A stretch of DNA of 22,774 bases from JACRBE01 sp964429005 (GTDB lineage: Bacteria > Chlamydiota > Chlamydiia > Chlamydiales > JACRBE01). The stretch spans positions 1 to 22,774 of the forward strand of contig CAYSAJ010000028.1 in NCBI GenBank assembly GCA_964429005.1. The letters are read 5' to 3'. Under the pieces are notes generated by a model. The model made no database searches and was not told the DNA's origin. It worked only from the letters and a program-made list of their open reading frames with translations. The position numbers and the translations under genes are program-made. Position 1 is the first letter of the stretch. Every line of letters starts with the position of its first letter. Shown piece by piece: positions 7,653-15,707 of this stretch.

Positions 7653-8617
7653 CAGTGTGATATTCCCTGTTCTACGAGGTATTTCTCTGCATCAAGCGCT
7701 GACTTGCACCCAGCCCCCGCAGCTGTAATCGCTTGGCGGTAGCGAAAATCATGGACGTCACCCGCTGCAAACACCCCTTCACAAGATGTATGGGAAAGTG
7801 CATCTTTTGTCACTAAATATCCGTATTCATTCGTTTGAACTTGGCCTCTCAGGAACTTAGTATTCGGCTCATGTCCTATCGCAAAAAATAGTCCTGCCGC
7901 TTCTCTCTTTTCTTGTTTTTTTGTATTCACATCTTCGATTGTCACAGACTCAACTACACTATCTCCCTCAACCTTCGCGACAACATGATTCCAGATCACC
8001 TTGATTTTTGGATGGGATAGAACTCTGTCCGCCATAATTTTAGAAGCTCTAAATTCATCTCTCCGGTGAACGATATAGACCATCTTCCCAAATTTAGTGA
8101 GAAAAAGGGCTTCTTCCATGGCCGTATCTCCACCCCCAACAACATAGAGGTCTTTATCCCTAAAGATGGGCATAGCCCCATCACAAACAGCGCAGGCTGT
8201 TACGCCACGTTGCCAAAATTCTCCATCTCTCGTCCCTTCAATATCAAGACGCTTTGCTGTTGCACCCGTTGCAATAATAATCGTATGAGCCTTCATCTGT
8301 GACTTAGAGCCTTTGATCAAAAAGGGTCTTGAAGAGAGGTCGACATCTTTTACATCTTCACGCAGGATTTTGGTTCCAAACCGGACAGCCTGCTTTTTCA
8401 TGTGATCCATAAGGTCAGGCCCGGTGATCCCTTCTGGAAAACCTGGGAAATTTTCTACTTCGGTTGTTGTCATCAGCTGACCTCCAGCCAAGCCACTATA
8501 AAATCCTTCAAATAGTACCGGCTTTAAGTTTGCTCTCGCTGCATAAATCGCCGCTGTGTAGCCCGCTGGCCCTGATCCTATGATCACCACACTATGTGTT
8601 TCCACTCTTTTCTCCAT
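7652..8617 (-). CDS. trxB: Thioredoxin reductase
   Basis: This cytosolic flavoprotein uses NADPH to reduce thioredoxin. Numbering from the Met at 8617 (321 residues, the usual size), the FAD-binding GSGPAG is at 14-19, the redox pair CAVC at 142-145, the NADPH-binding GGGDTA at 161-166, followed by HRRDEFRAS. A C-terminal FAD motif (GVFAAGDVHD) is followed by RQAITAAGAG. An in-frame TTG at 8662 would add 15 hydrophobic residues before the normal start and is unlikely. The stop overlaps the start of the barrel gene downstream by one base. No strong ribosome site is visible. Confidence 0.97.
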   Translation of the reverse strand: MEKRVETHSVVIIGSGPAGYTAAIYAARANLKPVLFEGFYSGLAGGQLMTTTEVENFPGFPEGITGPDLMDHMKKQAVRFGTKILREDVKDVDLSSRPFLIKGSKSQMKAHTIIIATGATAKRLDIEGTRDGEFWQRGVTACAVCDGAMPIFRDKDLYVVGGGDTAMEEALFLTKFGKMVYIVHRRDEFRASKIMADRVLSHPKIKVIWNHVVAKVEGDSVVESVTIEDVNTKKQEKREAAGLFFAIGHEPNTKFLRGQVQTNEYGYLVTKDALSHTSCEGVFAAGDVHDFRYRQAITAAGAGCKSALDAEKYLVEQGISH

Positions 8618-8687
8618 CGTTACAAAGGTGACATTTTTGAAAAAGAGAAGATAAAAAAGCAATCAAAGAAATGAGATATTTAAACTA

Positions 8688-8716
8688 ATTTCAGGCCATT
8701 ACCAGCTAAAAGTCAA
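8688..8716 (-). promoter_or_regulatory. Possible promoter for trxB
   Basis: Minus-strand TTGACT (8711-8716) and TGAAAT (8688-8693) are 17 bases apart, giving a leader of about 60 bases. The -35 is good and the -10 is poor. Confidence 0.4.
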
Positions 8717-8766
8717 TACGCCCACCTATAGAGTGTAGATTCTTGGGCTTGACAAATCAAGTTCCT

Positions 8767-8778
8767 GTTTGATCAAAC
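8767..8778. promoter_or_regulatory. Perfect 12-base palindrome, possible operator
   Basis: GTTTGATCAAAC is its own reverse complement and lies 12 bases after a TTGACA hexamer in the trxB/Inc-like spacer. It has the size of a dimeric regulator site, but no regulator is known. Confidence 0.3.
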
Positions 8779-8959
8779 CTCTCTACTCTATGATGGGCAT
8801 ATTAACAGGGCCGCTAAAACTTCAATGAAAAATGCTTATTTGCTTCCAATTAAAATTTTTAATATGTATCCAAATCTTCAAATATAAACAAACAATTTTT
8901 AATATTAATATATTTAATATAAAAAATTTTTTATTTGTTTAAATATAAAAATAAAAAAT

Positions 8960-8965
8960 TATAAT
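8960..8965 (+). promoter_or_regulatory. Possible -10 element for the Inc-like gene
   Basis: This is a perfect TATAAT 26 bases before the ATG. The -35 is weak (GTTTAA at 17 bases or TTGTTT at 19 bases). The surrounding A+T-rich block makes chance matches easy. Confidence 0.4.
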
Positions 8966-8991
8966 TTAGTGAAATTAATAAAGAGGCATAT

Positions 8992-9987
8992 ATGCAATCA
9001 ATTATTTCAACTAACAACCTTACCCGTTACTTACCCTCAACACAAACCATTAACCGCTCTTTGCTAGGAATCTCTGTAGTTTTATCAATTTTAGCTTTTC
9101 TCCCCTCATTGCGAGCTCCAGCCTCCTTAGCTCTGCGCTCAGTTGCGTGTCTTTCATCTGCTGTAATAGCTGGGGAGCACGCATGCTCTGGATCTAAATT
9201 CAGTTATGTCCAACATATGATGAACATAGGAAAAATAGCTGCAGTGGTATTAGGGCTAGCAGGTCTTATAGTCGCATCTCCGGTGGTTTTGCTAGCTTCT
9301 CTCGTAGTAGAAACAGCTCTTCAGGCGTTTTTATTAGTAAAATCTATTGCTAAGCTCGTATCCAACTGGTCAAAAGGAACACAAACCATCACTCAAGACT
9401 TCACGAAAGTCCTTGTGCATATTGGTTTGCTTAGTGTGAGCGCTCTTGTTATCGCAGCAATAATCTCAGGGGGTTGGCCTCTTATCATAGCTGCAGCCGT
9501 AGTCAATGCCTTCGTGATGGGATTCATTTTTTTCAAAGCTGTTATAGACCTAACAAGTAAACCAGATTTTTCTATTGAAATTGGAAATGTATTTGAAATG
9601 GTTTGCTATTTTGCTTTGTTTGTAATTAACATTTCTTCAACGGCTGGTTGTTTGGACGAATCACAAAGAGGGATTGTTGTTGAGTCCAAATTCAAAGTGA
9701 CAAACGATTCAGATAAACCCCTACACATTTATGGGCCTTATAGAAGAGAAATCGCAGTTGTTGCTCCAGGAGAAACTCTTGAGTATTCTATAAAAAGAGC
9801 TGACTATAACAACACTCGTCCATTTTCTTACGGAATATTTGAAGGAGAATCAACTCGATCTTCTATAGATGCAACGGAAAATATTTGGGAAATTTTTGAA
9901 AGAACAGAGAAGATAACTCCACCTGACTTTCCAACAGTCCCCATCGGAGGAACGAATATCGTTACTCAAGAAACAGCTATTGCTTAA
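8992..9987 (+). CDS. Putative inclusion-membrane-like (Inc-like) protein
   Basis: The 331-residue product has no signal peptide but carries paired hydrophobic stretches. These are about 24-40 with 45-61, 80-97 with 98-118, 139-160 with 162-186, and a further one at about 198-216. Closely spaced hydrophobic pairs with a short turn are the hallmark of chlamydial Inc proteins. A soluble C-terminal domain (about 225-331) follows, with a beta-rich start and a Pro/Thr-rich end. The start is backed by AAGAGG five bases upstream. Sequence similarity to a known Inc is not evident, and an ordinary polytopic membrane protein is the alternative. Confidence 0.65.
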   Translation: MQSIISTNNLTRYLPSTQTINRSLLGISVVLSILAFLPSLRAPASLALRSVACLSSAVIAGEHACSGSKFSYVQHMMNIGKIAAVVLGLAGLIVASPVVLLASLVVETALQAFLLVKSIAKLVSNWSKGTQTITQDFTKVLVHIGLLSVSALVIAAIISGGWPLIIAAAVVNAFVMGFIFFKAVIDLTSKPDFSIEIGNVFEMVCYFALFVINISSTAGCLDESQRGIVVESKFKVTNDSDKPLHIYGPYRREIAVVAPGETLEYSIKRADYNNTRPFSYGIFEGESTRSSIDATENIWEIFERTEKITPPDFPTVPIGGTNIVTQETAIA

Positions 9988-10003
9988 AAATGAAAAAAGC
10001 AAA

Positions 10004-10026
10004 AGCCTCTCCTAGATGGAGAGGCT
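10004..10026 (-). terminator. Rho-independent terminator for the 447-residue gene
   Basis: A perfect 9-base stem (AGCCTCTCC/GGAGAGGCT) encloses a 5-base loop. Read on the minus strand it is followed by TTTTGCTTTTTT, so it terminates the minus-strand gene ending at 10035. It also lies 16 bases after the stop of the converging Inc-like gene but has no U-tract in that direction. Confidence 0.85.
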
Positions 10027-10034
10027 AAAGATCA

Positions 10035-11378
10035 TTACATAGCGCTGCAGCGTGATGCAGGTTTTAATGATTCTAGATAAGTAAGCGCACGACTTGCTCT
10101 TAACAAGTTAGCCTTTGCAATCGCTTGGTCTAAATCATAAGGAGGAATTGAACCTAGGGCTAATTCTTCATGTACAAATCGAAGAATAGCAATATCATCT
10201 TTTGCTACTAGATTGAGCAATAAAGAGAGGTAATTAGGAAAGGGAGAAACTCCACCGCTCAGAGCCAGTAGTTGTCTTGCATGCTCTATATCGCCACGTT
10301 CTTGAAGAGCCCCTTCAATAGCCGTCATAAGCCGGGTTTCAAAGTTTTCTGGGGTTATCAATCCCGTACTCTGGAGAAGCCTCATTTTCTCGTAATCCTT
10401 ACTATCATTAAAAAAGCGAAATGCATCTAGAGCTGCACCGTAAGTTTGATGCTCGTTTAATATCTCTAAATGAAGGATCCTTCTAATCATGGTTCCATTT
10501 GAGGGGTTTTCTTTGAGAATTTCTGTAAGCAAAGACTGTAATTCGGAAGGAAGCTCATCCCCTCTATAAGCTAATATTCTGTACTTTGGATAAATATCAG
10601 ATAAACGGATTTTTATAGCACGAAGAGCAACTAGAGCAGTTTTGAGGGTTTCTTCATCTCCAAAAGGATTTGAACGAACAATAGTTTTAGCAGAGAGTGG
10701 CGTGCCAATTTTGCAAAGAACTCCTGGTATATCAATAGAAGGATCTAATTCATGTGCATCCAGTTTTGTAATAATGTCATCAACGAGTAAAAAAGCTCTA
10801 TGATTGACTGCAATCTCTACCAGTTTAGGAATAAAGTTGGTCATTAGTCTGGTAAGATTTTCGCTGTGGTTTGTTAGAGCAGCCGCTTTTGCTTCTAAAA
10901 GTCTGTCTGCTGCTTCACATGTTGCATAAGAAGCGACCCCATGCCTAACAAATGCTGTTCGCGAAACTAAAATTTCTTCTCCGATCGGGATCATTTGACC
11001 ATAAATGGGGTCATCTGGAAGTTCTACGCTATTTTCTATTTCTTCAGCCCTGATTCTCGTCATGGCAGCGCTAATTTTTTCTTCAAGAGCCTTCATGCGT
11101 TGAAGGTGCACTCTATCGATCGTTTGAATGTCAGCTCCGAGAGTTTCTAAACAACGCCAAAACACCATTAAACATCGAGCATAAACATCAGGATCTGGAG
11201 CTGTAAAAGCAGGAGGACGAACCAGAGGAGCTAATCGATCATAAACCCTATAACACGAAGGGTCTACACCTGCAGCAAATCCCGTGCTCAACAACTCTCC
11301 TACTAGAATGTGATCAGGATCGACAAGCGGCGAAGTAGAGTAATAACTTTTTTGAAAATCTAAAGCGGCTCTCAACAT
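10035..11378 (-). CDS. Helical protein of unknown function, 447 residues
   Basis: I placed the start at the ATG at 11378 because GAGGTG lies seven bases upstream; a TTG at 11411 would add 11 residues and put that site inside the gene. The product is soluble, almost entirely alpha-helical by composition, without signal peptide or membrane segments. The C-terminal half (about 270-440) looks like successive helix pairs, including a stretch around residue 350 (ENFETRLMTAIEGALQERG), which recalls helical-repeat scaffolds, though no repeat consensus can be fixed by eye. A strong terminator follows and it is a single-gene unit. An effector or a lineage-specific cytoplasmic protein are both possible. 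Confidence 0.75.
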   Translation of the reverse strand: MLRAALDFQKSYYSTSPLVDPDHILVGELLSTGFAAGVDPSCYRVYDRLAPLVRPPAFTAPDPDVYARCLMVFWRCLETLGADIQTIDRVHLQRMKALEEKISAAMTRIRAEEIENSVELPDDPIYGQMIPIGEEILVSRTAFVRHGVASYATCEAADRLLEAKAAALTNHSENLTRLMTNFIPKLVEIAVNHRAFLLVDDIITKLDAHELDPSIDIPGVLCKIGTPLSAKTIVRSNPFGDEETLKTALVALRAIKIRLSDIYPKYRILAYRGDELPSELQSLLTEILKENPSNGTMIRRILHLEILNEHQTYGAALDAFRFFNDSKDYEKMRLLQSTGLITPENFETRLMTAIEGALQERGDIEHARQLLALSGGVSPFPNYLSLLLNLVAKDDIAILRFVHEELALGSIPPYDLDQAIAKANLLRASRALTYLESLKPASRCSAM

Positions 11379-11514
11379 ACACACCTCAATATGAAGTAGA
11401 CATAATACCAACCTGTTAAAATTAATTAAACAAAAACAAATGTTTAATTTAAAACAAAGTGATTTATTTCCAATAAAATAAAATTAAAAAAGTTTTTATA
11501 CAATCTTATTCTAG

Positions 11515-11573
11515 TTCCTGTCAGATATCCCTAATAATACTTTTGTGAGAAATAAGAGATGAAAAATATCCGT
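11515..11573 (+). repeat. Degenerate upstream copy of the potA 5' region
   Basis: The stretch TAAGAGATGAAAAATATCCG plus T (11553-11573) matches 11872-11892, which spans the potA start, at 19 of 21 positions. TACTTTTG lies seven bases before it here and eight bases before it in the potA copy, and a TTCCT occurs at a similar distance upstream in both. The frame from the copied ATG (11559) stops after 19 codons, so this copy does not encode an ATPase. Confidence 0.55.
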
Positions 11574-11584
11574 TACTGCCACCT

Positions 11585-11722
11585 ATGTTTGGTTCTTATT
11601 CAATATCAGATCCTTTGAGAGAAAAGTATGAAAAAGAAAGGGAAAAAATCCTCCTTGAACTTTCGCATAAAAATTTTAAAACGAGTGTTTTAGAATATCT
11701 TTTTTCTTCAGATCAACAGTAA
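11585..11722 (+). CDS. Doubtful small protein, 45 codons
   Basis: ATG at 11585 opens a 45-codon frame ending in TAA at 11720-11722. The middle is charged and helical (REKYEKEREKILLEL), with a plausible amino-acid make-up. No ribosome site precedes the ATG, and the frame lies between the degenerate potA copy and the pot promoter. It may be a small gene, or remnant DNA without function. Confidence 0.25.
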   Translation: MFGSYSISDPLREKYEKEREKILLELSHKNFKTSVLEYLFSSDQQ

Positions 11723-11821
11723 TTTTTACATTCAAAAAATGATTTGTTTGCGTCGACCCTTTTTTTTCAAAATCTCAAAAAATCTAGTCTCATTTATTTC
11801 TTAAAAAACACCCCCTATTCA

Positions 11822-11850
11822 TTGAGGTTAATTCCTAGTGGAGTTAAAAT
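11822..11850 (+). promoter_or_regulatory. Promoter for the potABCD operon
   Basis: TTGAGG (11822-11827) and TAAAAT (11845-11850) are separated by exactly 17 bases, 27 bases before the potA ATG. It is the only good promoter candidate for the four-gene operon. Confidence 0.6.
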
Positions 11851-11892
11851 AACCCTACTTTTGGGTGGTGGTAAGAGATGAGAAGTATCCGT
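11832..11892 (+). repeat. Intact copy of the repeated potA 5' region
   Basis: This is the partner of the degenerate copy at 11515-11573. It includes most of the pot promoter, the leader and the first five codons of potA. Confidence 0.55.
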
Positions 11893-12969
11893 CTTGAAAA
11901 TGTAACAAAAACTAAGAATGGGGTAACCATCTTAGAAAATGTTTCTTTGACAATTCCTTCAGGAATGTTTTTTGCCCTACTAGGACCTAGTGGGTGCGGG
12001 AAAACAACCCTTCTACGCCTCATTGGCGGGTTTGAGAGTGTCGACTCAGGTCGCATCTTTATTGGGGACACTGAAATCACCCACCTTCCGATTAATGAAA
12101 GAAGTGTAAACATTGTATTTCAAAACTACGCTCTCTTCCCTCACCTCACAGTATTTGATAACGTAGCTTACAGTCTTGTGGTCGATAGAGAATCCAAAGC
12201 AGTCATTAAGGAGAAAGTTGAACGAATACTTCATGCCTTCCATCTTGAAAAACATATCCATAAATACCCCTCCCAACTCTCTGGTGGTCAGCAGCAGCGC
12301 GTAGCCCTCGCTAGAGCTATCATTAGCGAACCCTCTGTTCTTCTTCTTGATGAGCCTCTAGCAGCCTTAGATTTTCAGTTGAGAGAAAAAATGCTCATCG
12401 AGCTCATCGACCTTCAAGATAAGCTCCAAACCACCTTCGTCTATGTAACCCATGATCAATTTGAGGCTTTGACAGTCGCTGATAAAATGGCGATTATGAA
12501 TCCCGATGGGGATATCGAGCAGATCGGCAGTCCCAAAGAAATTTATGAATTTCCTATGACCTCATTTGTGACAAAATTCGTGGGATCAACCAACATTTTC
12601 CATGGGAAACTTGTTGATGTAGATGGTGATACAAAAATCAGCGTTCCTGATCTGGGGACATTTAGTGTTTTTGTTCCGAGCAAAAAGCTTTGGATGCATG
12701 AAGGAAGCAGCGCAGTCCTTAGCATTCGTCCAGAAAAAATCTATATTTCTAAAACTCCCGTTCCTAATTTTTCTAACGGTCTCAAAGGAATGGTCCGCTC
12801 TATTGTTTATCATGGAAGATCTACGCAGTATAACGTTGATCTAGATAGTGGGTACAAAGTCCAAGTATTTGAGCAAAACGAAGAACATTTTGCTCAAGAG
12901 AACATCGACTACGATGACCATGTATATCTATATTGGCAAAAAGAAAACAGCGTCTTACTTGAGAGGTAG
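11878..12969 (+). CDS. potA: Spermidine/putrescine ABC transporter, ATPase PotA
   Basis: PotA is the ATP-hydrolysing subunit of the importer and sits on the cytoplasmic face as a dimer. The 363 residues show Walker A GPSGCGKTT (36-44), Q-loop Gln 82, signature LSGGQ (134-138), Walker B VLLLDEP (154-160), the switch His 192 and a C-terminal TOBE-type regulatory region (about 285-360). The length is close to the family norm. The ATG follows GGTGGTAAGAG. It is the first gene of potABCD, two bases before potB. The ATPase alone could serve other substrates of the MOI family, but the whole operon matches polyamine systems best. Confidence 0.93.
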   Translation: MRSIRLENVTKTKNGVTILENVSLTIPSGMFFALLGPSGCGKTTLLRLIGGFESVDSGRIFIGDTEITHLPINERSVNIVFQNYALFPHLTVFDNVAYSLVVDRESKAVIKEKVERILHAFHLEKHIHKYPSQLSGGQQQRVALARAIISEPSVLLLDEPLAALDFQLREKMLIELIDLQDKLQTTFVYVTHDQFEALTVADKMAIMNPDGDIEQIGSPKEIYEFPMTSFVTKFVGSTNIFHGKLVDVDGDTKISVPDLGTFSVFVPSKKLWMHEGSSAVLSIRPEKIYISKTPVPNFSNGLKGMVRSIVYHGRSTQYNVDLDSGYKVQVFEQNEEHFAQENIDYDDHVYLYWQKENSVLLER

Positions 12970-12971
12970 CC

Positions 12972-13901
12972 ATGAAAGGTTCTTTAGCTCTACTTCTTAA
13001 AAGGCCTAAATCCAAAGAAAAAGCTGCACCTCAAATTGAGAGGACACCTTTAGAAGCCCTTAAAAAGGAAATCCCTTTTGCTCTAGGGGCTCCAGCTATT
13101 GTTTGGCAAATTTTCTTTTTCTACATACCCATCTTTTTAATGATCTCCACAAGCTTATTTGATCCCACAGAGAAGTCTCTTACCCAAACTAATTTTCTTC
13201 CTCTCCTTAAAGGGGCTTATATTTCAATTATCATGAATTCTCTTTGGATTGCTTCTTCAACTTCTTTTATTTGTCTAGCGATCGGCTTTCCCCTCGCTTA
13301 TTTTTTAGCCTTTAAAGTCGAGCGCTTCCGCACCCTTCTTTTGTTTTTACTGATTGTTCCCTTCTGGACAAACTTCCTCCTCCACATCTATGCTTGGTTT
13401 TTTGTCCTTGAAAGAGAGGGCTTCATCAATCAGCTTTTGATGGGAATAGGCCTTATCGAGCAGCCACTGCATCTCCTTAACTCTCTTCCTGCCACGATGG
13501 TGATGATGGTCTATTATTATTTGCCTTTCATGGTCCTTCCAATTTACTTCTCATTAGAGAGATTTAATAAAAGTTTTATTGATGCCTCTTTAGACCTTGG
13601 CGCAACCTCGATTCAAACCTTTAGAAGAATATTACTTCCCCTAACGTTAAAGGCAATCTCTGGCGGCTTTTTTCTAGTCTTCATCCCCTCTTTTGGAGAA
13701 TTTATTATCCCTGAGCTTATGGGAGGAGATCGAACTTACTACGTAGGAAACGTCATATCCCAGTTTGTTTTTGGAGAAGAAACAGCATCGATCGGCGTCG
13801 CCTTTACGGTGATGAGTATATCGAGCCTTGCCCTATCTATTGGAATGATCCTTCTTGGGTTCAAAGCCACCCACCATATGCTCATTAGAGGTTCTCGATG
13901 A
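12972..13901 (+). CDS. potB: Polyamine-type ABC transporter permease PotB
   Basis: This is one of the two inner-membrane channel subunits. The 309 residues have a charged cytoplasmic N-terminus (1-35, somewhat longer than usual), about six membrane segments, and the permease EAA loop that docks the ATPase (DASLDLGATSIQTFRRILLP, about 204-223). The ribosome site (GAGAGG) lies in the end of potA. The last four bases overlap potC (ATGA, 13898-13901), so the two permeases are translated together. Confidence 0.92.
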   Translation: MKGSLALLLKRPKSKEKAAPQIERTPLEALKKEIPFALGAPAIVWQIFFFYIPIFLMISTSLFDPTEKSLTQTNFLPLLKGAYISIIMNSLWIASSTSFICLAIGFPLAYFLAFKVERFRTLLLFLLIVPFWTNFLLHIYAWFFVLEREGFINQLLMGIGLIEQPLHLLNSLPATMVMMVYYYLPFMVLPIYFSLERFNKSFIDASLDLGATSIQTFRRILLPLTLKAISGGFFLVFIPSFGEFIIPELMGGDRTYYVGNVISQFVFGEETASIGVAFTVMSISSLALSIGMILLGFKATHHMLIRGSR

Positions 13902-14656
13902 AAAGCTATATTCTCGCAACGCTGACTTATCTATTTCTCTATATACCCATAGCTGTTCTCGTCGTCTTTTCTTTCAATTCAAAGGGATTTCCTTCGAGCT
14001 GGGACCATTTTACGATGCAGTGGTATCAAAAACTCTTTCAGGAAAGAGAGCTTTGGGAGTCCTTTTTTAATTCTCTTCTTGTATCATCAATTTCCACTTT
14101 TCTATCCATCTTAATGGGAACTCTTTTGATCTTCCTTCATGCGAACGGCGGGAAAGTTAGTAAAGTGATTCCTCTTTTCTACGGGAACCTTGTCATCCCT
14201 GAGACTATTCTTGCGATGAGCCTAATTTCTTTCTTTGCTTTGCTTCACATCCCCCTCGGATTACCGACATTAATTGTAGGGCACACCATATTAGGCCTTG
14301 GTTTTGTCATCCCCATCATTTTCCTTCGCTACTCCGAGCTAGACCCAAAACTCCAAGAAGCTTCTCTTGACTTAGGAGCCAACTCTCTGCAAACCTTTAG
14401 AAAGATCACTCTTCCTCTGCTTAGACCCGCTTTGATAGCAAGCGGCCTTTTAGTCTTTGTGATCTCATTCGATGACTTTATTATCTCCTATTTTTGCTCA
14501 GGGTCTTCTTTTCAGACCCTTTCGATATATCTTGTATCTTCAATCCGATTTGGGATATCTCCTGTTGTCAACGCTTTAGCCACTTTACTTCTGATTCTCA
14601 CAAGCACCCTTGTGATGATCTTCTTCTCTCCTAAAGTCAGAACGAGGGTCTTCTAA
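13898..14656 (+). CDS. potC: Polyamine-type ABC transporter permease PotC
   Basis: This is the second channel subunit, 252 residues with about six membrane segments and the EAA loop (EASLDLGANSLQTFRKITLP, about 154-173), nearly the same as that of PotB. It overlaps potB by four bases and potD by one base (TAATG), so stoichiometric production by coupling is likely. Length and order match the PotC family. Confidence 0.92.
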   Translation: MKSYILATLTYLFLYIPIAVLVVFSFNSKGFPSSWDHFTMQWYQKLFQERELWESFFNSLLVSSISTFLSILMGTLLIFLHANGGKVSKVIPLFYGNLVIPETILAMSLISFFALLHIPLGLPTLIVGHTILGLGFVIPIIFLRYSELDPKLQEASLDLGANSLQTFRKITLPLLRPALIASGLLVFVISFDDFIISYFCSGSSFQTLSIYLVSSIRFGISPVVNALATLLLILTSTLVMIFFSPKVRTRVF

Positions 14657-15705
14657 TGAAAAGGCTTATCATTGTATTTTGGATGTTTATCTTCTTTGGG
14701 TTTCTTTACCTTCCTAAAACTTCCTTCATGAAGGAAAAGGGGGAGGTCCTCCATATTTTTACATGGCCTGATTTTTTCGATAACGCCAAGATCTCTCAAT
14801 TTGAAGAAGAAACAGGGATCAAAGTAAAACTGAGTTACTTCACTTCGAATGAAGAGCTCCTCATTAAGCTCAAAACGAACAACAGCAAAGATTATGATCT
14901 AATCACCCCCTCTGACTACGCTGTGAAAATTCTGATCGACCAAGGCAATCTCTCTCCTTTGGATCATAGCCGCATAGGCGCTTTAAATGAGCTTTATCCG
15001 TTTGTAGTAAACCAATCATTTGACCCTGGCAACCGCTATTCGATCCCCTTCGTTTGGGAAGCATATGGTCTTGGCTACAACAAAAATTTGTTTCCGGGTA
15101 GTCATTTTACTGACTACTCCCCGATCTTTAGAAATCCTGAGAGAAATTATAAGATCACGATGATCCCCGATCCTTTTGAGGCCATATTTTTGGCCTCTCT
15201 TTACTTATACGGGCCGATCGATGCATTAAACCCCTCTCAGCTTAAAGAAGTCAAAGAGCTGCTTAAAACACAAAAAAATTGGGTAGAAGCTTATGTGGAT
15301 GATCGCAGCAAATACTTAATCTCTACAAACAATTGCCAGATGGCTCTTTTCAAGAGCAATTACTTCGTGCAAATCGCTAAAAACAACCCAGAGCTCGCCT
15401 TTGTCGTTCCGGAGAAAAACTCATTTATCACCATCGAGAGCTTTGCTATCCCTAAGCATGCAAAAAATCCAGACCTCGTCTACAAATTCCTCTCCTACTG
15501 CTACAAACCTGAGAACACCGTGCCCCATATCCAAAGAACCCCCCTTTTCCCAGCAGATCCAAGAACTCTCCCCTATCTTTCACAAGCTCCCCTCTACTTC
15601 GAGATTTTAGACCAGCTCAAAAATAGAAGTGACCTTCAGTATTTTAAATATTTACTTCCTGAGCAGGAAATAAGAAATGCTTGGGTCGAAGTAAAGGCTA
15701 ATTAG
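14656..15705 (+). CDS. potD: Polyamine-type substrate-binding protein PotD
   Basis: PotD captures the substrate outside the inner membrane and hands it to PotBC. The 349 residues begin with a hydrophobic export or anchor segment (about 4-20), with no lipobox Cys. Compared by eye with E. coli PotD, several ligand contacts are kept: Trp 37 in FTWPDF, Ser 86 and Tyr 88 in TPSDY, and Asp 172 and Glu 175 in PDPFEA. The segment of E. coli with Trp 255 and Asp 257 reads FITIES (257-262) here, so the Trp is lost and the Asp is Glu. The substrate may differ from spermidine. The stop lies in a 12-base palindrome and overlaps the convergent transporter gene by four bases. Confidence 0.88.
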   Translation: MKRLIIVFWMFIFFGFLYLPKTSFMKEKGEVLHIFTWPDFFDNAKISQFEEETGIKVKLSYFTSNEELLIKLKTNNSKDYDLITPSDYAVKILIDQGNLSPLDHSRIGALNELYPFVVNQSFDPGNRYSIPFVWEAYGLGYNKNLFPGSHFTDYSPIFRNPERNYKITMIPDPFEAIFLASLYLYGPIDALNPSQLKEVKELLKTQKNWVEAYVDDRSKYLISTNNCQMALFKSNYFVQIAKNNPELAFVVPEKNSFITIESFAIPKHAKNPDLVYKFLSYCYKPENTVPHIQRTPLFPADPRTLPYLSQAPLYFEILDQLKNRSDLQYFKYLLPEQEIRNAWVEVKAN

Positions 15706-15707
15706 CC
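15696..15707. repeat. Palindrome spanning two convergent stop codons
   Basis: GGCTAATTAGCC is perfectly palindromic and holds the TAG of potD and the TAA of the minus-strand transporter. With so short an arm and no U-tract, function as a bidirectional terminator is doubtful. Confidence 0.35.

Larger units (their letters stand above)
8618..8991. other. 374-base divergent spacer
   Basis: The spacer separates trxB (-) from the Inc-like gene (+) and holds no convincing reading frame. It contains the trxB promoter candidate, an isolated TTGACA (8749-8754) without a matching -10, a perfect 12-base palindrome (8767-8778), and an almost pure A+T block from about 8870 to 8975. A TATAAT at 8960-8965 and a ribosome site AAGAGG (8981-8986) precede the ATG at 8992. 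Confidence 0.6.
11379..11877. other. 499-base spacer before the pot operon
   Basis: This spacer divides the 447-residue gene (-) from potA (+). It holds an 8-base inverted repeat (AATTAAAC at 11424-11431, GTTTAATT at 11442-11449), an A+T-rich block to about 11510, and a degenerate copy of the potA 5' region (11515-11573). It also has a doubtful 45-codon frame (11585-11722) and the pot promoter candidate (11822-11850). Confidence 0.6.

Noticed and set aside
8870..8975. A+T-rich block considered as a replication origin
   Set aside because: No DnaA-box cluster was seen and no dnaA/dnaN/gyrase neighbour; such blocks occur before several genes here.
11844..12276. Minus-strand frames inside potA
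   Set aside because: They are antisense to conserved Walker and Q-loop sequence of potA; no start signal.
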